This document shows positions 25,360-35,457 of a stretch of DNA of 64,000 bases, in pieces; the first letter of the stretch is position 1; every line of letters begins with the position of its first letter. Under the pieces are notes generated by a model. That model was not told the origin of the DNA and ran no database searches. It saw nothing but the letters and a program-made list of their open reading frames with translations. The translations under genes were made by a program, and so were the position numbers. The DNA comes from Betaproteobacteria bacterium (GTDB taxonomy: Bacteria; Pseudomonadota; Gammaproteobacteria; Burkholderiales; Rhodocyclaceae), in assembly GCA_016705475.1 (NCBI GenBank), contig JADIYD010000014.1, forward strand, positions 496,001-560,000, given 5' to 3'.

Positions 25360-25833
25360 ATGGCAGCGAATGATGAAGACGAATCAACTGCGGTAATCGT
25401 CGGGGTGTTGGCCGGGATCGTGCTGGCCGTTGTGGCGGTGGTTTATGGTGCGAGCGCCGGCAAGGGTTACAAACCGGCCGCTGCACCGGTTGCCGAGCAG
25501 GCAGAAATTGCGCCGGTCGGCGAGGCGCTGGCCAAGGTCTATTTCGCCGTGGGCGCCGCTGCGCTGGACGATGCCGACAAGGGCGTGGTTGCCAAGACGC
25601 TGGAAGCGTTGGCAGCCAGTCCGAACGCCATCGTGCTGCTTTCAGGTTTTCACGATACCTCGGGCGATCCCGCTCGCAATGCTGAATTGGCCAAGCAGCG
25701 CGCCGTGTCGGTACGCGACGCGCTGGTGGCTGGCGGCGTTGCAACCGAGCGCGTCAAGTTCCGCAAGCCGGAATCGACGGTTGGCGCTGGTAGCCCGGAA
25801 GAGGGGCGTCGGGTTGAGATTCGCGTTCAGTAA
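25360..25833 (+). CDS. OmpA-family envelope protein
   Basis: 157 residues. One N-terminal membrane helix (about 12-32, VIVGVLAGIVLAVVAVVYG) anchors an OmpA C-terminal-like domain (about 60-157) with VYFAVGAAALDD, LSGFHDTSGDP, NAELAKQRAVSVRDAL and the closing GRRVEIRV. The expected peptidoglycan-binding Asp is in HDTSGD. The ATG at 25360 was chosen because GAGGGG lies just before it; a GTG at 25354 is in frame. A terminator follows. Confidence 0.85.
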   Translation: MAANDEDESTAVIVGVLAGIVLAVVAVVYGASAGKGYKPAAAPVAEQAEIAPVGEALAKVYFAVGAAALDDADKGVVAKTLEALAASPNAIVLLSGFHDTSGDPARNAELAKQRAVSVRDALVAGGVATERVKFRKPESTVGAGSPEEGRRVEIRVQ

Positions 25834-25850
25834 CTTGCGCGAGCTTCAGG

Positions 25851-25883
25851 AAAAAGGCGAACTTCGGTTCGCCTTTTTGTTTT
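25851..25883. terminator. terminator between convergent genes
   Basis: AAAAAGGCGAAC pairs with GTTCGCCTTTTT around a TTCG tetraloop, with T-runs on both strands; serves the OmpA-like gene and the leftward zinc-ribbon gene. Confidence 0.88.
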
Positions 25884-25887
25884 CTGA

Positions 25888-26607
25888 TCAGCGTTTTATA
25901 AGCGCCCAGACGAATTCGGCGCCGGCCGAGAGCAGGTCGATGGCGTCGATGATGCCGGCGTTCTCCGGTTCCTGCCTCAGGCGTTTCTGGCGCGATTTTT
26001 CGCGTTCGCGCATCACGATGGCGTCGCCGAGTGCTTCGACATCGCGCGTCGTGCGGCGTACTTCGGCGTGCTGGTAGCGGCTGAGCGCCTGTTCGACGGC
26101 GGACGGGTCGAGGATGGTGATCGGCGCCCGGCAATGGCTGCAGGCGTGGTCCTTGCGGATATCGACCGGGGCGCCGCAGCCCATGCAGCGGATGATGCCG
26201 ACCTTGGCCGACAATTCGTCGATTTCGGCCGGGTTGAGCTGGCGGACGAAGCCCTTTTCGATCATGAACTGGGCAAAGGTGGTGAAACGCCCGTGTTTCT
26301 GCAGGCAGCGGTGATAGTTGAACTTGCCGCCGTGTTTGGCAACATCGAGGCCATGCAGGAGCTTTTCACTGCAGCGCGGGCATTTCAGCGGGTCGCGCAG
26401 CGGCGTACGCTGATCGTCGTGGTGTTCGTGCAGCTGCTTGAATAGTTCAACGATGCCACCCGGCGTGATCTGGACGCTCTCGAACTCGTCGAACCAGATG
26501 CCCTGGCAGCTGAAACACATGTCGAGAATGACTTCGCCATGATGCAGCCGTTCGAAGCGGTGCTTGGTCAAGGTTTGTCGGCAGGACGGGCAGGGAATGG
26601 GCTTCAT
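25888..26607 (-). CDS. zinc-ribbon (zf-TFIIB-like) protein
   Basis: 239 residues with three zinc-binding modules. The first is a zf-TFIIB-type ribbon (CPSCRQTL then MCFSCQGIWFDEFE), the second CPRCSEKL with HRCLQKHGRF, and the third CMGCGAPVDIRK with CSHCRAPI. The C-terminal part is basic and helical, ending in a short hydrophobic stretch. Such proteins are widespread, with unknown targets. It stands alone, with 115 bp to the divergent methyltransferase gene. Confidence 0.82.
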   Translation of the reverse strand: MKPIPCPSCRQTLTKHRFERLHHGEVILDMCFSCQGIWFDEFESVQITPGGIVELFKQLHEHHDDQRTPLRDPLKCPRCSEKLLHGLDVAKHGGKFNYHRCLQKHGRFTTFAQFMIEKGFVRQLNPAEIDELSAKVGIIRCMGCGAPVDIRKDHACSHCRAPITILDPSAVEQALSRYQHAEVRRTTRDVEALGDAIVMREREKSRQKRLRQEPENAGIIDAIDLLSAGAEFVWALIKR

Positions 26608-26722
26608 GGTGAGCAGGGGCAGTGCGACAGGCGTGACTATAGCGCTGCTTTTCCGTCATGGTGTGCGCCGCTGTATCAGCATCCGCTAAAATTCGGGCTC
26701 GCCCCTAACCTCCGGATGTGCC

Positions 26723-27433
26723 ATGAAGATCGCTGATCCCGCCCAGACCACACTGTGCAACGAAATGAAGCTCTTGCTCGAAGAACTGCCGCTCGACGGC
26801 GCCTGTATCCTCGAACTCGGCTGTGGCAAAGCCGAAAAGACGCGGATTCTGGCGGAAAGCGGCCGGCCGCGTGAAATCATCGCCCTCGAGGTCGATACCA
26901 TCCAGCATGCGCGCAACCTGGAAATTACCGATTTGCCGACGGTGCGCTTCAGCCATGGTAGTGCCGAGGCGATTCCGGTCGACGATGCCAGCGTCGACAT
27001 CGTGCTCATGTTCAAGTCGCTGCACCATGTGCCGGTGGCCGACATGGACCGTGCCTTGGCCGAGATCGCCCGCGTGCTCAAGCCGGGCGGTGTGGCGTGG
27101 ATTTCCGAACCGGTCTTTGCTGGCGATCTGAACGAGGTTTTTCGTTTGTTCCACAACGAGCAACTGGTTCGCGAGGCCGCCTTTGCCGCGATCTGCAAGG
27201 CGGTGGAATCAGGCAGCCTGAATCTCGACAAGCAGATGTTCTTCAATACACGCAGCTATTTCGAGAGTTTTGCCCAGTTCGACACCCGGATGATCCAGGT
27301 CACGCACACCGACCACAGGCTTGCTCCGGAGCTTTACCGGCAGGTGCAGGAAAAGTTCGAATCCTTCATGGGGCCGGACGGCGCTACCTTCCTCAATCCG
27401 CAACGCGTCGATCTGCTTCGCAAGCCGGCCTGA
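26723..27433 (+). CDS. class I SAM-dependent methyltransferase
   Basis: 236 residues. Motif I ILELGCGKAEKT, motif II-like ALEVD, and the post-I segment DASVDIVLMFKSLHHV with ARVLKPGGVAWI mark a Methyltransf_11-type fold. The three-Cys pattern of arsenite methyltransferases (ArsM) is not present, so it should not be taken as the missing partner of ArsS. Substrate unknown. Confidence 0.85.
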   Translation: MKIADPAQTTLCNEMKLLLEELPLDGACILELGCGKAEKTRILAESGRPREIIALEVDTIQHARNLEITDLPTVRFSHGSAEAIPVDDASVDIVLMFKSLHHVPVADMDRALAEIARVLKPGGVAWISEPVFAGDLNEVFRLFHNEQLVREAAFAAICKAVESGSLNLDKQMFFNTRSYFESFAQFDTRMIQVTHTDHRLAPELYRQVQEKFESFMGPDGATFLNPQRVDLLRKPA

Positions 27434-27450
27434 TCAGCCAGGGAGGGGGA

Positions 27451-29343
27451 TCAGGCGGCAGGGCGGATGCTGCCGAGGTTGAGTGTCACACCCTTCTTCA
27501 TCTTGCCGACGACGTGCATTTCGCAGGCCTTGCAGTCGAATTTGAGGATCAGCTTTTCGTTGCCGTTGATCAGCGTCATCGGGTCCGGCTTGAGGTGCTT
27601 CACTTCCTTCGGACAGAGGTTGAAGCTGTAGCGCAGGCAGTGGCGGGTGATCATGAGCGAGACCATGCCTTTTTCGTTGCCGGCCTCGTAGGCTTCCTCG
27701 ATCAGTTTGACGCCGTGTTTCTCGTAGAACTGGCGGGCCTTGGCGTTGAACACGTTGCCGAGGTAGGTCAGTTCCTCCTGCGGGTAGGGAACCGGGTTGG
27801 TGGCTGGCTGGGCGCGCGGCGGGCGCGGGTGGCTGGCTATGCGGGCGGCTTCGAGCTGTTCGGTCGCTTCGCGGCGCAGGGCGTTGATGGCGCTGACCGG
27901 CAGGAACCACGGCTGGCTGAGTTTGAGCTCGACTGGTTCGGCGACGAACATCGTGTTGCCGAATTTGCCGAGGTTTTCGGTGAGCTTGGCCATTGCCGGC
28001 TCGGGGTTCTGGGCCAGTTGCCATTCCGATTTTGGCCCGTTTTTCCGGTTGACCGCAGCAGTCACGCCGTCTTCGTCGGTCAGGGTCAGTGCGAAGCCTT
28101 CTTCGGTCTCGGTCAGAACCGGTTTGACCGAAATCCGCCGGTCGGCCGATTCCTTTTCCAAAGAACGCTCGAATTCCTGGTCGCGGTTGCGGAAGAGGGT
28201 GGCACCTTCGGTCAGTTCTACCGGCATTTCGGCCGGGAAGAGCGTTTTTCCATCGGCACGGTTGATGCGCATGCCGACCACTTTGCCTTGGGCGCCGTAG
28301 AAACACACGCCGTCGCCGTTGTGGAAGGGCTTTTCAGCATTGACGGTGAAAAAGCCATCGCCGATGTCGACGACTTCGCCGATCAACTCGCCGACAAAAG
28401 CCGGCGAATCGAAGGCGCCGATGTCGTCCTGGCGATCGTTGGCGAAATAATCGGTGTAGCCGCGGTTGAAGGTCTTGTCCGGCTGCGGCGTGAAGGAGTA
28501 CGTGCTGCGGCCGCTCGAGGCGCGGGTGAATTCGGGATTGTTGGCGATGATCTCGTCGAGCAGGCCGCGGTAGTGCGCCGTGATGTTCTTGACGTAGCTG
28601 AGGTCCTTGAGCCGCCCCTCGATCTTGAAGGAGCAGACGCCGGCGCGGGCCAGTTCCAGCATGTTGTCGGTCTGGTTGTTGTCCTTCATCGAGAGCAGAT
28701 GCTGGTTCTCGGTGATCGTCTTGCCCTTGTCGTCGACCAGCGTGTAGGGCAGGCGGCAGGCCTGCGAACACTCGCCGCGATTGGCGCTGCGCCCGGTGTG
28801 GGCCTGGCTGATGTAGCACTGGCCGCTGAATGCAACGCACAGCGCGCCGTGAACAAAATATTCCAATGAAACATTTGTTTGCGAAGCAATCTTGATAATT
28901 TCGTTTAAGCTGCATTCGCGCGCCAGAACGACCTGCGAGAAGCCGACATCTTCGAGAAACTTCACTTTGTCGGCGTTGCGATTGTCGGTCTGCGTGCTGG
29001 CGTGGAGCTGGATGGGTGGCAGGTCGAGTTCGAGCAGGCCCATGTCCTGGATGATCAACGCATCGACGCCGGCTTCGTAAAGCTCCCAGGCCAGCAGGCG
29101 GCTACCTTCGAGTTCATCGTCGTGCAGGATGGTGTTGAGCGCGACGAAAACCTTGGCGCGATAGCGATGGGCGAAATCACAAAGCCGTTTGATTTCGGCG
29201 ACATCGTTGCCGGCGCCGTAACGGGCGCCAAAGGCCGGGCCACCGATGTAGACGGCGTCGGCCCCGTGCTTGATGGCTTCGATGCCGAAATCGGCGTTTT
29301 TGGCAGGGGCGAGGAGTTCGAGCGGGTGTTGAATGCGAGTCAT
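27451..29343 (-). CDS. rlhA: 23S rRNA C2501 hydroxylase RlhA (U32 peptidase family)
   Basis: 630 residues, close to the 653 of E. coli RlhA (YdcP). Matching blocks run through the whole protein: LELLAPAKNADFGIEAIKHG, DALIIQDMGLLELDLPPI, HGALCVAFSGQCYIS, SANRGECSQACRLPYTL, SYVKNITAHYR and the C-terminal NLCPKEVKHLK with FDCKACEMHVVGK. The many conserved Cys fit the Fe-S cluster known for this enzyme. A dispersed repeat copy lies inside the gene (28030-28060) and encodes TAAVNRKNGPK in a loop where the E. coli protein is not conserved. ATG at 29343. Confidence 0.92.
   Translation of the reverse strand: MTRIQHPLELLAPAKNADFGIEAIKHGADAVYIGGPAFGARYGAGNDVAEIKRLCDFAHRYRAKVFVALNTILHDDELEGSRLLAWELYEAGVDALIIQDMGLLELDLPPIQLHASTQTDNRNADKVKFLEDVGFSQVVLARECSLNEIIKIASQTNVSLEYFVHGALCVAFSGQCYISQAHTGRSANRGECSQACRLPYTLVDDKGKTITENQHLLSMKDNNQTDNMLELARAGVCSFKIEGRLKDLSYVKNITAHYRGLLDEIIANNPEFTRASSGRSTYSFTPQPDKTFNRGYTDYFANDRQDDIGAFDSPAFVGELIGEVVDIGDGFFTVNAEKPFHNGDGVCFYGAQGKVVGMRINRADGKTLFPAEMPVELTEGATLFRNRDQEFERSLEKESADRRISVKPVLTETEEGFALTLTDEDGVTAAVNRKNGPKSEWQLAQNPEPAMAKLTENLGKFGNTMFVAEPVELKLSQPWFLPVSAINALRREATEQLEAARIASHPRPPRAQPATNPVPYPQEELTYLGNVFNAKARQFYEKHGVKLIEEAYEAGNEKGMVSLMITRHCLRYSFNLCPKEVKHLKPDPMTLINGNEKLILKFDCKACEMHVVGKMKKGVTLNLGSIRPAA
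28030..28060 (+). repeat. dispersed repeat, copy 5 (inside rlhA)
   Basis: TTTTGGCCCGTTTTT then CCGGTTGACCGCAGCA, opposite in sense to the gene. It encodes part of a non-conserved loop of RlhA. Confidence 0.82.
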
Positions 29344-29349
29344 GTTGCG

Positions 29350-30171
29350 TTAGTACGTGAATCGATGGGCAAGTTCTTCGATATTGAACTCGCGCAGGAT
29401 GGTTTCGGCCCGTTCACGGGCATTTTTGCGTGGATTGCCCCGCTTGCTGGCGATGATCAGCTCGTTCTTCATTGAATGTTCCCAGCCGACCAGCTCAGTG
29501 ACGGTGACGTCGTAGCCGTGCGATTCGAGCAGCAGGCAGCGCAGGACGTTGGTCAGGTGGCTGCCGAGCTCGCGGGTGTGGATAGGGTGTCGCCAAAGTT
29601 CGGACAGCGGTTTTTGCGACAGCGATTCGTTCTTCCGGGCACGCATGGTGGCGGCGACTTCGGCCTGACAGCAAGGGACGAGGACGATATGGCGGGCGTT
29701 CTTGGTCAGCGCGAAACGGATGGCGTCGTCGGTGGCCGTGTTGCAGGCGTGTAGCGCTGTCACGACATCGACGCTGGCTGGCAGCTCAGGTGCTGTCAGC
29801 GAATCCTCGACCGTGCAGGCAAGGAAGCGCATGCGCTCAAAGCCAAGCCGGGCGGCCAGTTCGCGCGATTTGTTGACGAGTTCCTGGCGCGTTTCGATGC
29901 CGATGATCTCGCCGGTGGCACGCTCTTTGATACAGAGATCATAGAGGATGAAACCGAGGTATGACTTGCCGGCCCCATGGTCGACCAGCGTCTCGGCACC
30001 CTCCAGCAGCGGTTCGATGAACTGGTATAGGTGATAGACCTGTTTGAGCTTGCGTCGCGTGTCCTGATTGAGCTTGCCGTCACGGGTAAGGATGTGGAGT
30101 TCCTTGAGCAGTTCGATGGACTGCGCGGGACGAATTTCAGGAATGTCGGCGGTGGTATTTGGCTTCTTCAT
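29350..30171 (-). CDS. SAM-dependent methyltransferase (Methyltransf_32-like)
   Basis: 273 residues. LVDHGAGKSYLGFILYDLC is a motif I variant of the PF13679-type methyltransferases, followed by IGIETR, VVTALHACNTATDDAI and LVPCCQAEVA, the last pair being typical of this group of predicted RNA or protein methylases. The gene ends 6 bp before the rlhA start, so an rRNA-modification operon is plausible but unproven. Confidence 0.82.
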   Translation of the reverse strand: MKKPNTTADIPEIRPAQSIELLKELHILTRDGKLNQDTRRKLKQVYHLYQFIEPLLEGAETLVDHGAGKSYLGFILYDLCIKERATGEIIGIETRQELVNKSRELAARLGFERMRFLACTVEDSLTAPELPASVDVVTALHACNTATDDAIRFALTKNARHIVLVPCCQAEVAATMRARKNESLSQKPLSELWRHPIHTRELGSHLTNVLRCLLLESHGYDVTVTELVGWEHSMKNELIIASKRGNPRKNARERAETILREFNIEELAHRFTY

Positions 30172-30281
30172 GGGGCGCCATTATCGCATTCAAATTTCTG
30201 TCACTTTCGTGTCAACCGAATCAAAGTTGAGTCGTTATTCGGCTCATGGTGATCAACCACCGCAAAACTACGGAGATATAA

Positions 30282-30560
30282 ATGGGCAGTCTGAGCAACG
30301 AATCCTTCGATCAATTCCTGGATTCCCTGAAGAAAGCCGGTATTACCATTTCCAACGAAGCCGAACTGCGCGAGCGCCTGGCTGAAGCCCAACGCTGGCG
30401 TTTTGCCTTCCAGACCCTGGCCGCCAACGGCAAGGTTATCGGCATTAATTTTGAAGATCATTCCGAAGGTCGCAACGAAGCTGAAATCAGCCGCGCTTTC
30501 AATGAATTCCACGTTTCTGAAAAGACCAAGGCTGTTTTTTCTGCTAACCTGAAGCACTGA
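30282..30560 (+). CDS. conserved small hypothetical protein
   Basis: 92 residues, mostly polar and helical: LSNESFDQFLDSLKKAG, ELRERLAEAQRWRFAFQTL and SEKTKAVFSANLKH. No family recognised. A GGAGATATAA ribosome-binding region precedes the ATG, and a strong terminator follows, so it is a single-gene transcript. Confidence 0.7.
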   Translation: MGSLSNESFDQFLDSLKKAGITISNEAELRERLAEAQRWRFAFQTLAANGKVIGINFEDHSEGRNEAEISRAFNEFHVSEKTKAVFSANLKH

Positions 30561-30603
30561 TTTAACGGTTTCGGCCTTCCGCATCGGCGGGAGGAAGAAA
30601 AAT

Positions 30604-30632
30604 AAACGGGCGCCAAGCGGCGCCCGTTTTGC
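30604..30632. terminator. terminator after the 92-aa gene
   Basis: AAACGGGCGCC pairs with GGCGCCCGTTT around AAGC; followed by T. Confidence 0.85.
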
Positions 30633-30656
30633 GTTTGTATTCCGGAAAAACTGCTT

Positions 30657-30687
30657 GCTGCGGTCAACCGGGAAAATTGGCCGAAAT
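30657..30687 (-). repeat. dispersed repeat, copy 6 (intergenic)
   Basis: Plus strand GCTGCGGTCAACCGGG, then AAAATTGGCCGAAAT. Lies between a terminator and the 3' end of ettA; a second inverted arm (AAATTTCGGCCAATT) directly follows, making a GGCC-centred hairpin. Confidence 0.82.
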
Positions 30688-30710
30688 CGAAATTTCGGCC
30701 AATTGCTTTT

Positions 30711-32375
<1,665 letters not shown>

Positions 32376-32430
32376 TGAACCTACCTGTAGTCGTAAATAT
32401 TGATGATGCGCGAGTCTACGAGGCTTCAAA

Positions 32431-32473
32431 GCAAATGACCAGCCTTCCCGATGCTCGGGGGCTGGTCATTTGC
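32431..32473 (-). terminator. long compound hairpin between acyltransferase gene and ettA
   Basis: GCAAATGACCAGCC (32431-32444) pairs with GGCTGGTCATTTGC (32460-32473), with an inner CCCGA/TCGGG stem. No long T-tract follows, so it could terminate, attenuate or protect the upstream mRNA. Confidence 0.55.
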
Positions 32474-32490
32474 CGGGTAGGGCGTAGAAA

Positions 32491-33132
32491 CTAGAAGCGC
32501 AGGTTGCCCAGCGAACGGTGCAGCAACACGGCCGGCGCATCAACCCGGGGGCAGGTGCGAACGGTGCCGATCTGCGAAAAACCGAATTCGCGACGGTAAT
32601 AGGTGGCGTGACGCGGATTGACTTCAATGACCACATCGGTCACCCCGAAAATGGCCCGGGCGTATTTGTAACTGGAGCGGAAAAGCGATTTCAGCAGCTC
32701 GGGATCATGGGAATCCACGTCTACCGCCAGTCGGGTTACCTCGCAGAGAACATGTGAAGGCTTGCGTAGCTTGGCCAGTTCCTCGGAATAGAGGTTGTCG
32801 GCGAGCAATCCGGCACTGGAATCGCGGGAGGCGGTCAGTGTCGCCACCAGTTCGCCATCCATCCAGGCGCCCAGCGTCGCGTGGTTCGGGTCTTCGATAA
32901 TCTGCCGCGCCGCTGACATCTTGTAGCCGCGCCAAGCGTACATGCGGCGAACCAGGGCGCTGCATGCGCGATGCTGGTGATAGCTAACGGCCGGGGCTAC
33001 CAGCAGTTCTGCTGGCTCGAGTGCCTGTTCAAATCCGGGCGATGAGACTGCCGGGTCCGGAAAAAACGATAGCGGCATGTTTCCGGGCTGGAAGCGGGAA
33101 CTCGAAGGTATGACGTTTCGCATAGTCTTCAT
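32491..33132 (-). CDS. N-acyl amino acid synthase-like acyltransferase (FeeM type)
   Basis: About 213 residues with a GNAT-like fold related to FeeM/long-chain N-acyl amino acid synthases: SALVRRMYAWRGY, ATLGAWMDGELVATLTASRDS, CEVTRLAVD and IEVNPRHATYYRREFGF, the last being the typical acceptor-side segment. The ATG at 33132 is preferred; a TTG at 33159 overlaps the bactofilin stop. Together with the bactofilin gene it forms a two-gene unit. The acyl and amino acid substrates are unknown. Confidence 0.78.
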   Translation of the reverse strand: MKTMRNVIPSSSRFQPGNMPLSFFPDPAVSSPGFEQALEPAELLVAPAVSYHQHRACSALVRRMYAWRGYKMSAARQIIEDPNHATLGAWMDGELVATLTASRDSSAGLLADNLYSEELAKLRKPSHVLCEVTRLAVDVDSHDPELLKSLFRSSYKYARAIFGVTDVVIEVNPRHATYYRREFGFSQIGTVRTCPRVDAPAVLLHRSLGNLRF

Positions 33133-33155
33133 TCTATGATCATTGCATTGTTTAA

Positions 33156-33698
33156 TCAACCGGCAACAGCGCTAAGTGCTTTTGCCGGTTCGTCACGGAG
33201 GTGAAAGGGCGTCGATTTCTCGCCAGACAGCGCGTTGATGTCGCCGCAAAGTTCGCCGCCTTCGTCGATTACCAGCTTGCCGTAGCGGATCTTGCCGATC
33301 ACCTTGCCCGTGGCGTGGATGATCAGCTGCGAGCGTGCCGTCAGTTCGCCTTCGAAGCGGCCATGTATTTCGGCAATATCGATGCTGACCTTGCCCGAGA
33401 ACGATCCATTGTCGGCAATGCGGATCACCCTGCTGTCCATGGTGGCCTCGACGCGGCCTTCGACAACCAGCGTGTCGCAATCGAGGATTTCAGCACCTTT
33501 CAACTTCACATCGGGACCGACGATCAGGCGGGCACCCATGACGTTTTCAGCAGGCGACTCCGCCTTTTCCGGCGCCACGACCGGCGTAGCCTCGGCAACA
33601 ACGGGCTGGATATTGCTGGCGGCGCTGCCCAGAATATTGTTGACCTCCTTGCGGGTGATGGCGTCGTTGCGGTTGGGGATGCTGGGTTTGTTGAACAT
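33156..33698 (-). CDS. bactofilin-family polymer-forming protein
   Basis: 180 residues from the ATG at 33698, which has GGGAGT before it. A proline/alanine-rich N-terminal tail (about 1-65) precedes the right-handed beta-helical bactofilin domain: LIVGPDVKLKGAEILDCDTL, VVEGRVEATMDSRVIRI, GSFSGKVSIDIAEIHGRF and GKIRYGKLVIDEGG. Bactofilins assemble membrane-associated filaments that place cell-wall or envelope machinery. Directly followed by the acyltransferase gene. Two inverted repeats upstream may control it. Confidence 0.9.
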   Translation of the reverse strand: MFNKPSIPNRNDAITRKEVNNILGSAASNIQPVVAEATPVVAPEKAESPAENVMGARLIVGPDVKLKGAEILDCDTLVVEGRVEATMDSRVIRIADNGSFSGKVSIDIAEIHGRFEGELTARSQLIIHATGKVIGKIRYGKLVIDEGGELCGDINALSGEKSTPFHLRDEPAKALSAVAG

Positions 33699-33833
33699 GG
33701 TGACTCCCGTTCTGAGGTTGCGATGAATATCTGACCGGAACTCCATTGCGATAAGCGTGCCATGTGAATTCAATAGCAATAAATCAATGGCTTACGATTT
33801 ATTTTGAAAGTTGTTTCGTAATTATATTTCCCA

Positions 33834-33857
33834 ATCTGTCGTGAAATTGCGACAGAT
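33834..33857. promoter_or_regulatory. candidate operator dyad 1
   Basis: Perfect 8-bp arms ATCTGTCG and CGACAGAT around TGAAATTG. The inner GTCGTGAAA is repeated 67 bp later in dyad 2. Confidence 0.5.
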
Positions 33858-33900
33858 ATTTTTGGTATTCCCGGGAAAGGCAGCTAATCTAGCTCCCAGG

Positions 33901-33930
33901 CTTGTCGTGAAAATACGACTTGATATCAAG
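33901..33930. promoter_or_regulatory. candidate operator dyad 2
   Basis: CTTGTCGTGAAAATACGACTT has GTCG/CGAC arms with the same 8-base spacing as dyad 1, and is fused to the 12-bp palindrome CTTGATATCAAG. Two like sites about 67 bp apart suggest a regulator that binds cooperatively. Confidence 0.5.
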
Positions 33931-34053
33931 CGATTGATTTTTAACAAATAAATATATTGCGAGAGAGGTTGGTGGCCGGCGTTTCCCGGCAGCCTCTCAT
34001 CCGTACTCTTCCGCTTGGCGGTTTAAACTCCAGCTTTTAGACACAGTGTGCCG

Positions 34054-35457
34054 ATGAATCGAATTTCTTTCCGTCAGGGGATGTTGCTTGGCTTTGCCCT
34101 GATCGTCCTGCTGCTCGGCGGCGCGGCTGTGCAAAGCTGGCTGGTCGTCGAACGTCTGGTTGAGCAGAGCCGGCGCAGCAGCGAACAGGCCATCCAGTTG
34201 ACGGCGTCAATTCAGGAACTGGGTGAGCGCACCATCGATATAGAACGCAGCGCGCGGCAATACCTCGTGCTCGACAATCCGGTCTTCCGCCAGCGTTTCG
34301 ACGAACACCTCAGCCAGTCGCTGGCGGTCGTCGACCGGCTCGAAACGCTGGCAGCCGATCCGCTCCAACCCTTGCTTGGCGGCTGGCGCATGGTATCCGA
34401 GGCACTGCGCAGCGGCCTTGACCAGAACATTCCGCAAGCCGAGATCATTCCTCTCCTGGCCCGCATGGCCGAACTGGATGGCCTCTTGAAGCAGGCCGGG
34501 CAACGCTGGATCGAGGGGCAGAATCGCAAGTCCCTTGACGATCTTGAAACCAATCGCATGCGTCTCGGTGCGCGCATCGCCTTGGCCCTGTGTGGCGCGC
34601 TGCTGGTGGCGCTGGCCATGGGCTGGTGGCTGGTCCGGCCGGTGCGCCACCTTGAGCAAGCGATCATCCGCCTCGGCGCCAGCCGCTTCGATGAGGCCGT
34701 CACCGTGAGCGGCCCGGCCGACTTGCGCCAACTCGGCAAGCGGCTCGACTGGCTGCGCCTGCGTCTGGCCGAACTCGAGGCTGACCGCGAGCGCGCCTTG
34801 CGGCACGTCTCGCATGAACTGAAAACGCCGCTGACGGCGCTGAAAGAGGGCGTTTCACTGTTGCGCGAGGAGGTTCCAGGGCCGCTGGGCGCAGGGCAGC
34901 GCGAGGTGGTCGATATCCTGCAGCACAACGTGATCAGCCTGCAGCAGCAGATCGAGAGCCTGCTGACGCTCAATGCCGCCGCCTTCGAGGCACGCCGCCT
35001 GCAAGTTGCGCCAACCCGGCTGCGCAAGCTGCTCAGTGCCGTCGTTCAGCGTCGCGAACTACACAGTCAGTCGCGGCAGCTGAAGATTGTCGTCGAGTCT
35101 TCGCAGGAAACGGCCATGCTGGATGCCGAGAAGATGTCGGTCGTCCTCGACAACCTGTTGTCCAATGCCATCGACTTCAGCCCGGAAAATGGCGAAATCC
35201 GTCTTTCAGTTAGTCACGGCGACGGTTTGTGGCGTTTCGAGTGCATCGATCAGGGCCCGGGTGTCGCTGAAGAAGACCGGCAACGTATCTTCGAGCCCTT
35301 CGTCCAGGGCCAGCGCGCGCCGCCGGCGCCACGCCAGGGGAGCGGTGTGGGTCTTTCCATCGTGCGCGAGCTGGTCCGCGCGATGGCCGGCACGGTTTTT
35401 CTCGTCCCGCAGGAAACGGGCGCCCATTTTCGTGTGGAAATACCTGATGAGCAGTAA
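34054..35457 (+). CDS. sensor histidine kinase (GlrK/QseE-like)
   Basis: 467 residues. Transmembrane helices at about 12-32 and 180-200 bracket a helical periplasmic sensor; then HAMP, a HisKA domain with RHVSHELKTPLTALKEG (phospho-His near 252) and HATPase with NLLSNAIDFSP, DQGPGV and GSGVGLSIVREL. The order kinase, lipoprotein, sigma54 regulator is that of glrK-qseG-glrR in enterobacteria, where the system senses envelope signals. The ATG at 34054 was preferred over the GTG at 34048. The 3' end overlaps the lipoprotein gene by 11 bp. Confidence 0.88.
   Translation: MNRISFRQGMLLGFALIVLLLGGAAVQSWLVVERLVEQSRRSSEQAIQLTASIQELGERTIDIERSARQYLVLDNPVFRQRFDEHLSQSLAVVDRLETLAADPLQPLLGGWRMVSEALRSGLDQNIPQAEIIPLLARMAELDGLLKQAGQRWIEGQNRKSLDDLETNRMRLGARIALALCGALLVALAMGWWLVRPVRHLEQAIIRLGASRFDEAVTVSGPADLRQLGKRLDWLRLRLAELEADRERALRHVSHELKTPLTALKEGVSLLREEVPGPLGAGQREVVDILQHNVISLQQQIESLLTLNAAAFEARRLQVAPTRLRKLLSAVVQRRELHSQSRQLKIVVESSQETAMLDAEKMSVVLDNLLSNAIDFSPENGEIRLSVSHGDGLWRFECIDQGPGVAEEDRQRIFEPFVQGQRAPPAPRQGSGVGLSIVRELVRAMAGTVFLVPQETGAHFRVEIPDEQ

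Larger units (their letters stand above)
33699..34053. other. divergent control region, bactofilin / sensor kinase
   Basis: 355 bp between divergent operons, locally AT-rich. Holds two similar dyads (33834-33857 and 33901-33930) but no coding frame. Confidence 0.45.

Noticed and set aside
26723..27433. Missing ArsM for the arsenosugar pathway
   Set aside because: Class I methyltransferase but without the conserved ArsM cysteines, and 12 kb away.
27097..28869. 590-codon rightward open frame
   Set aside because: Antisense to rlhA, whose full-length match to E. coli RlhA is decisive.
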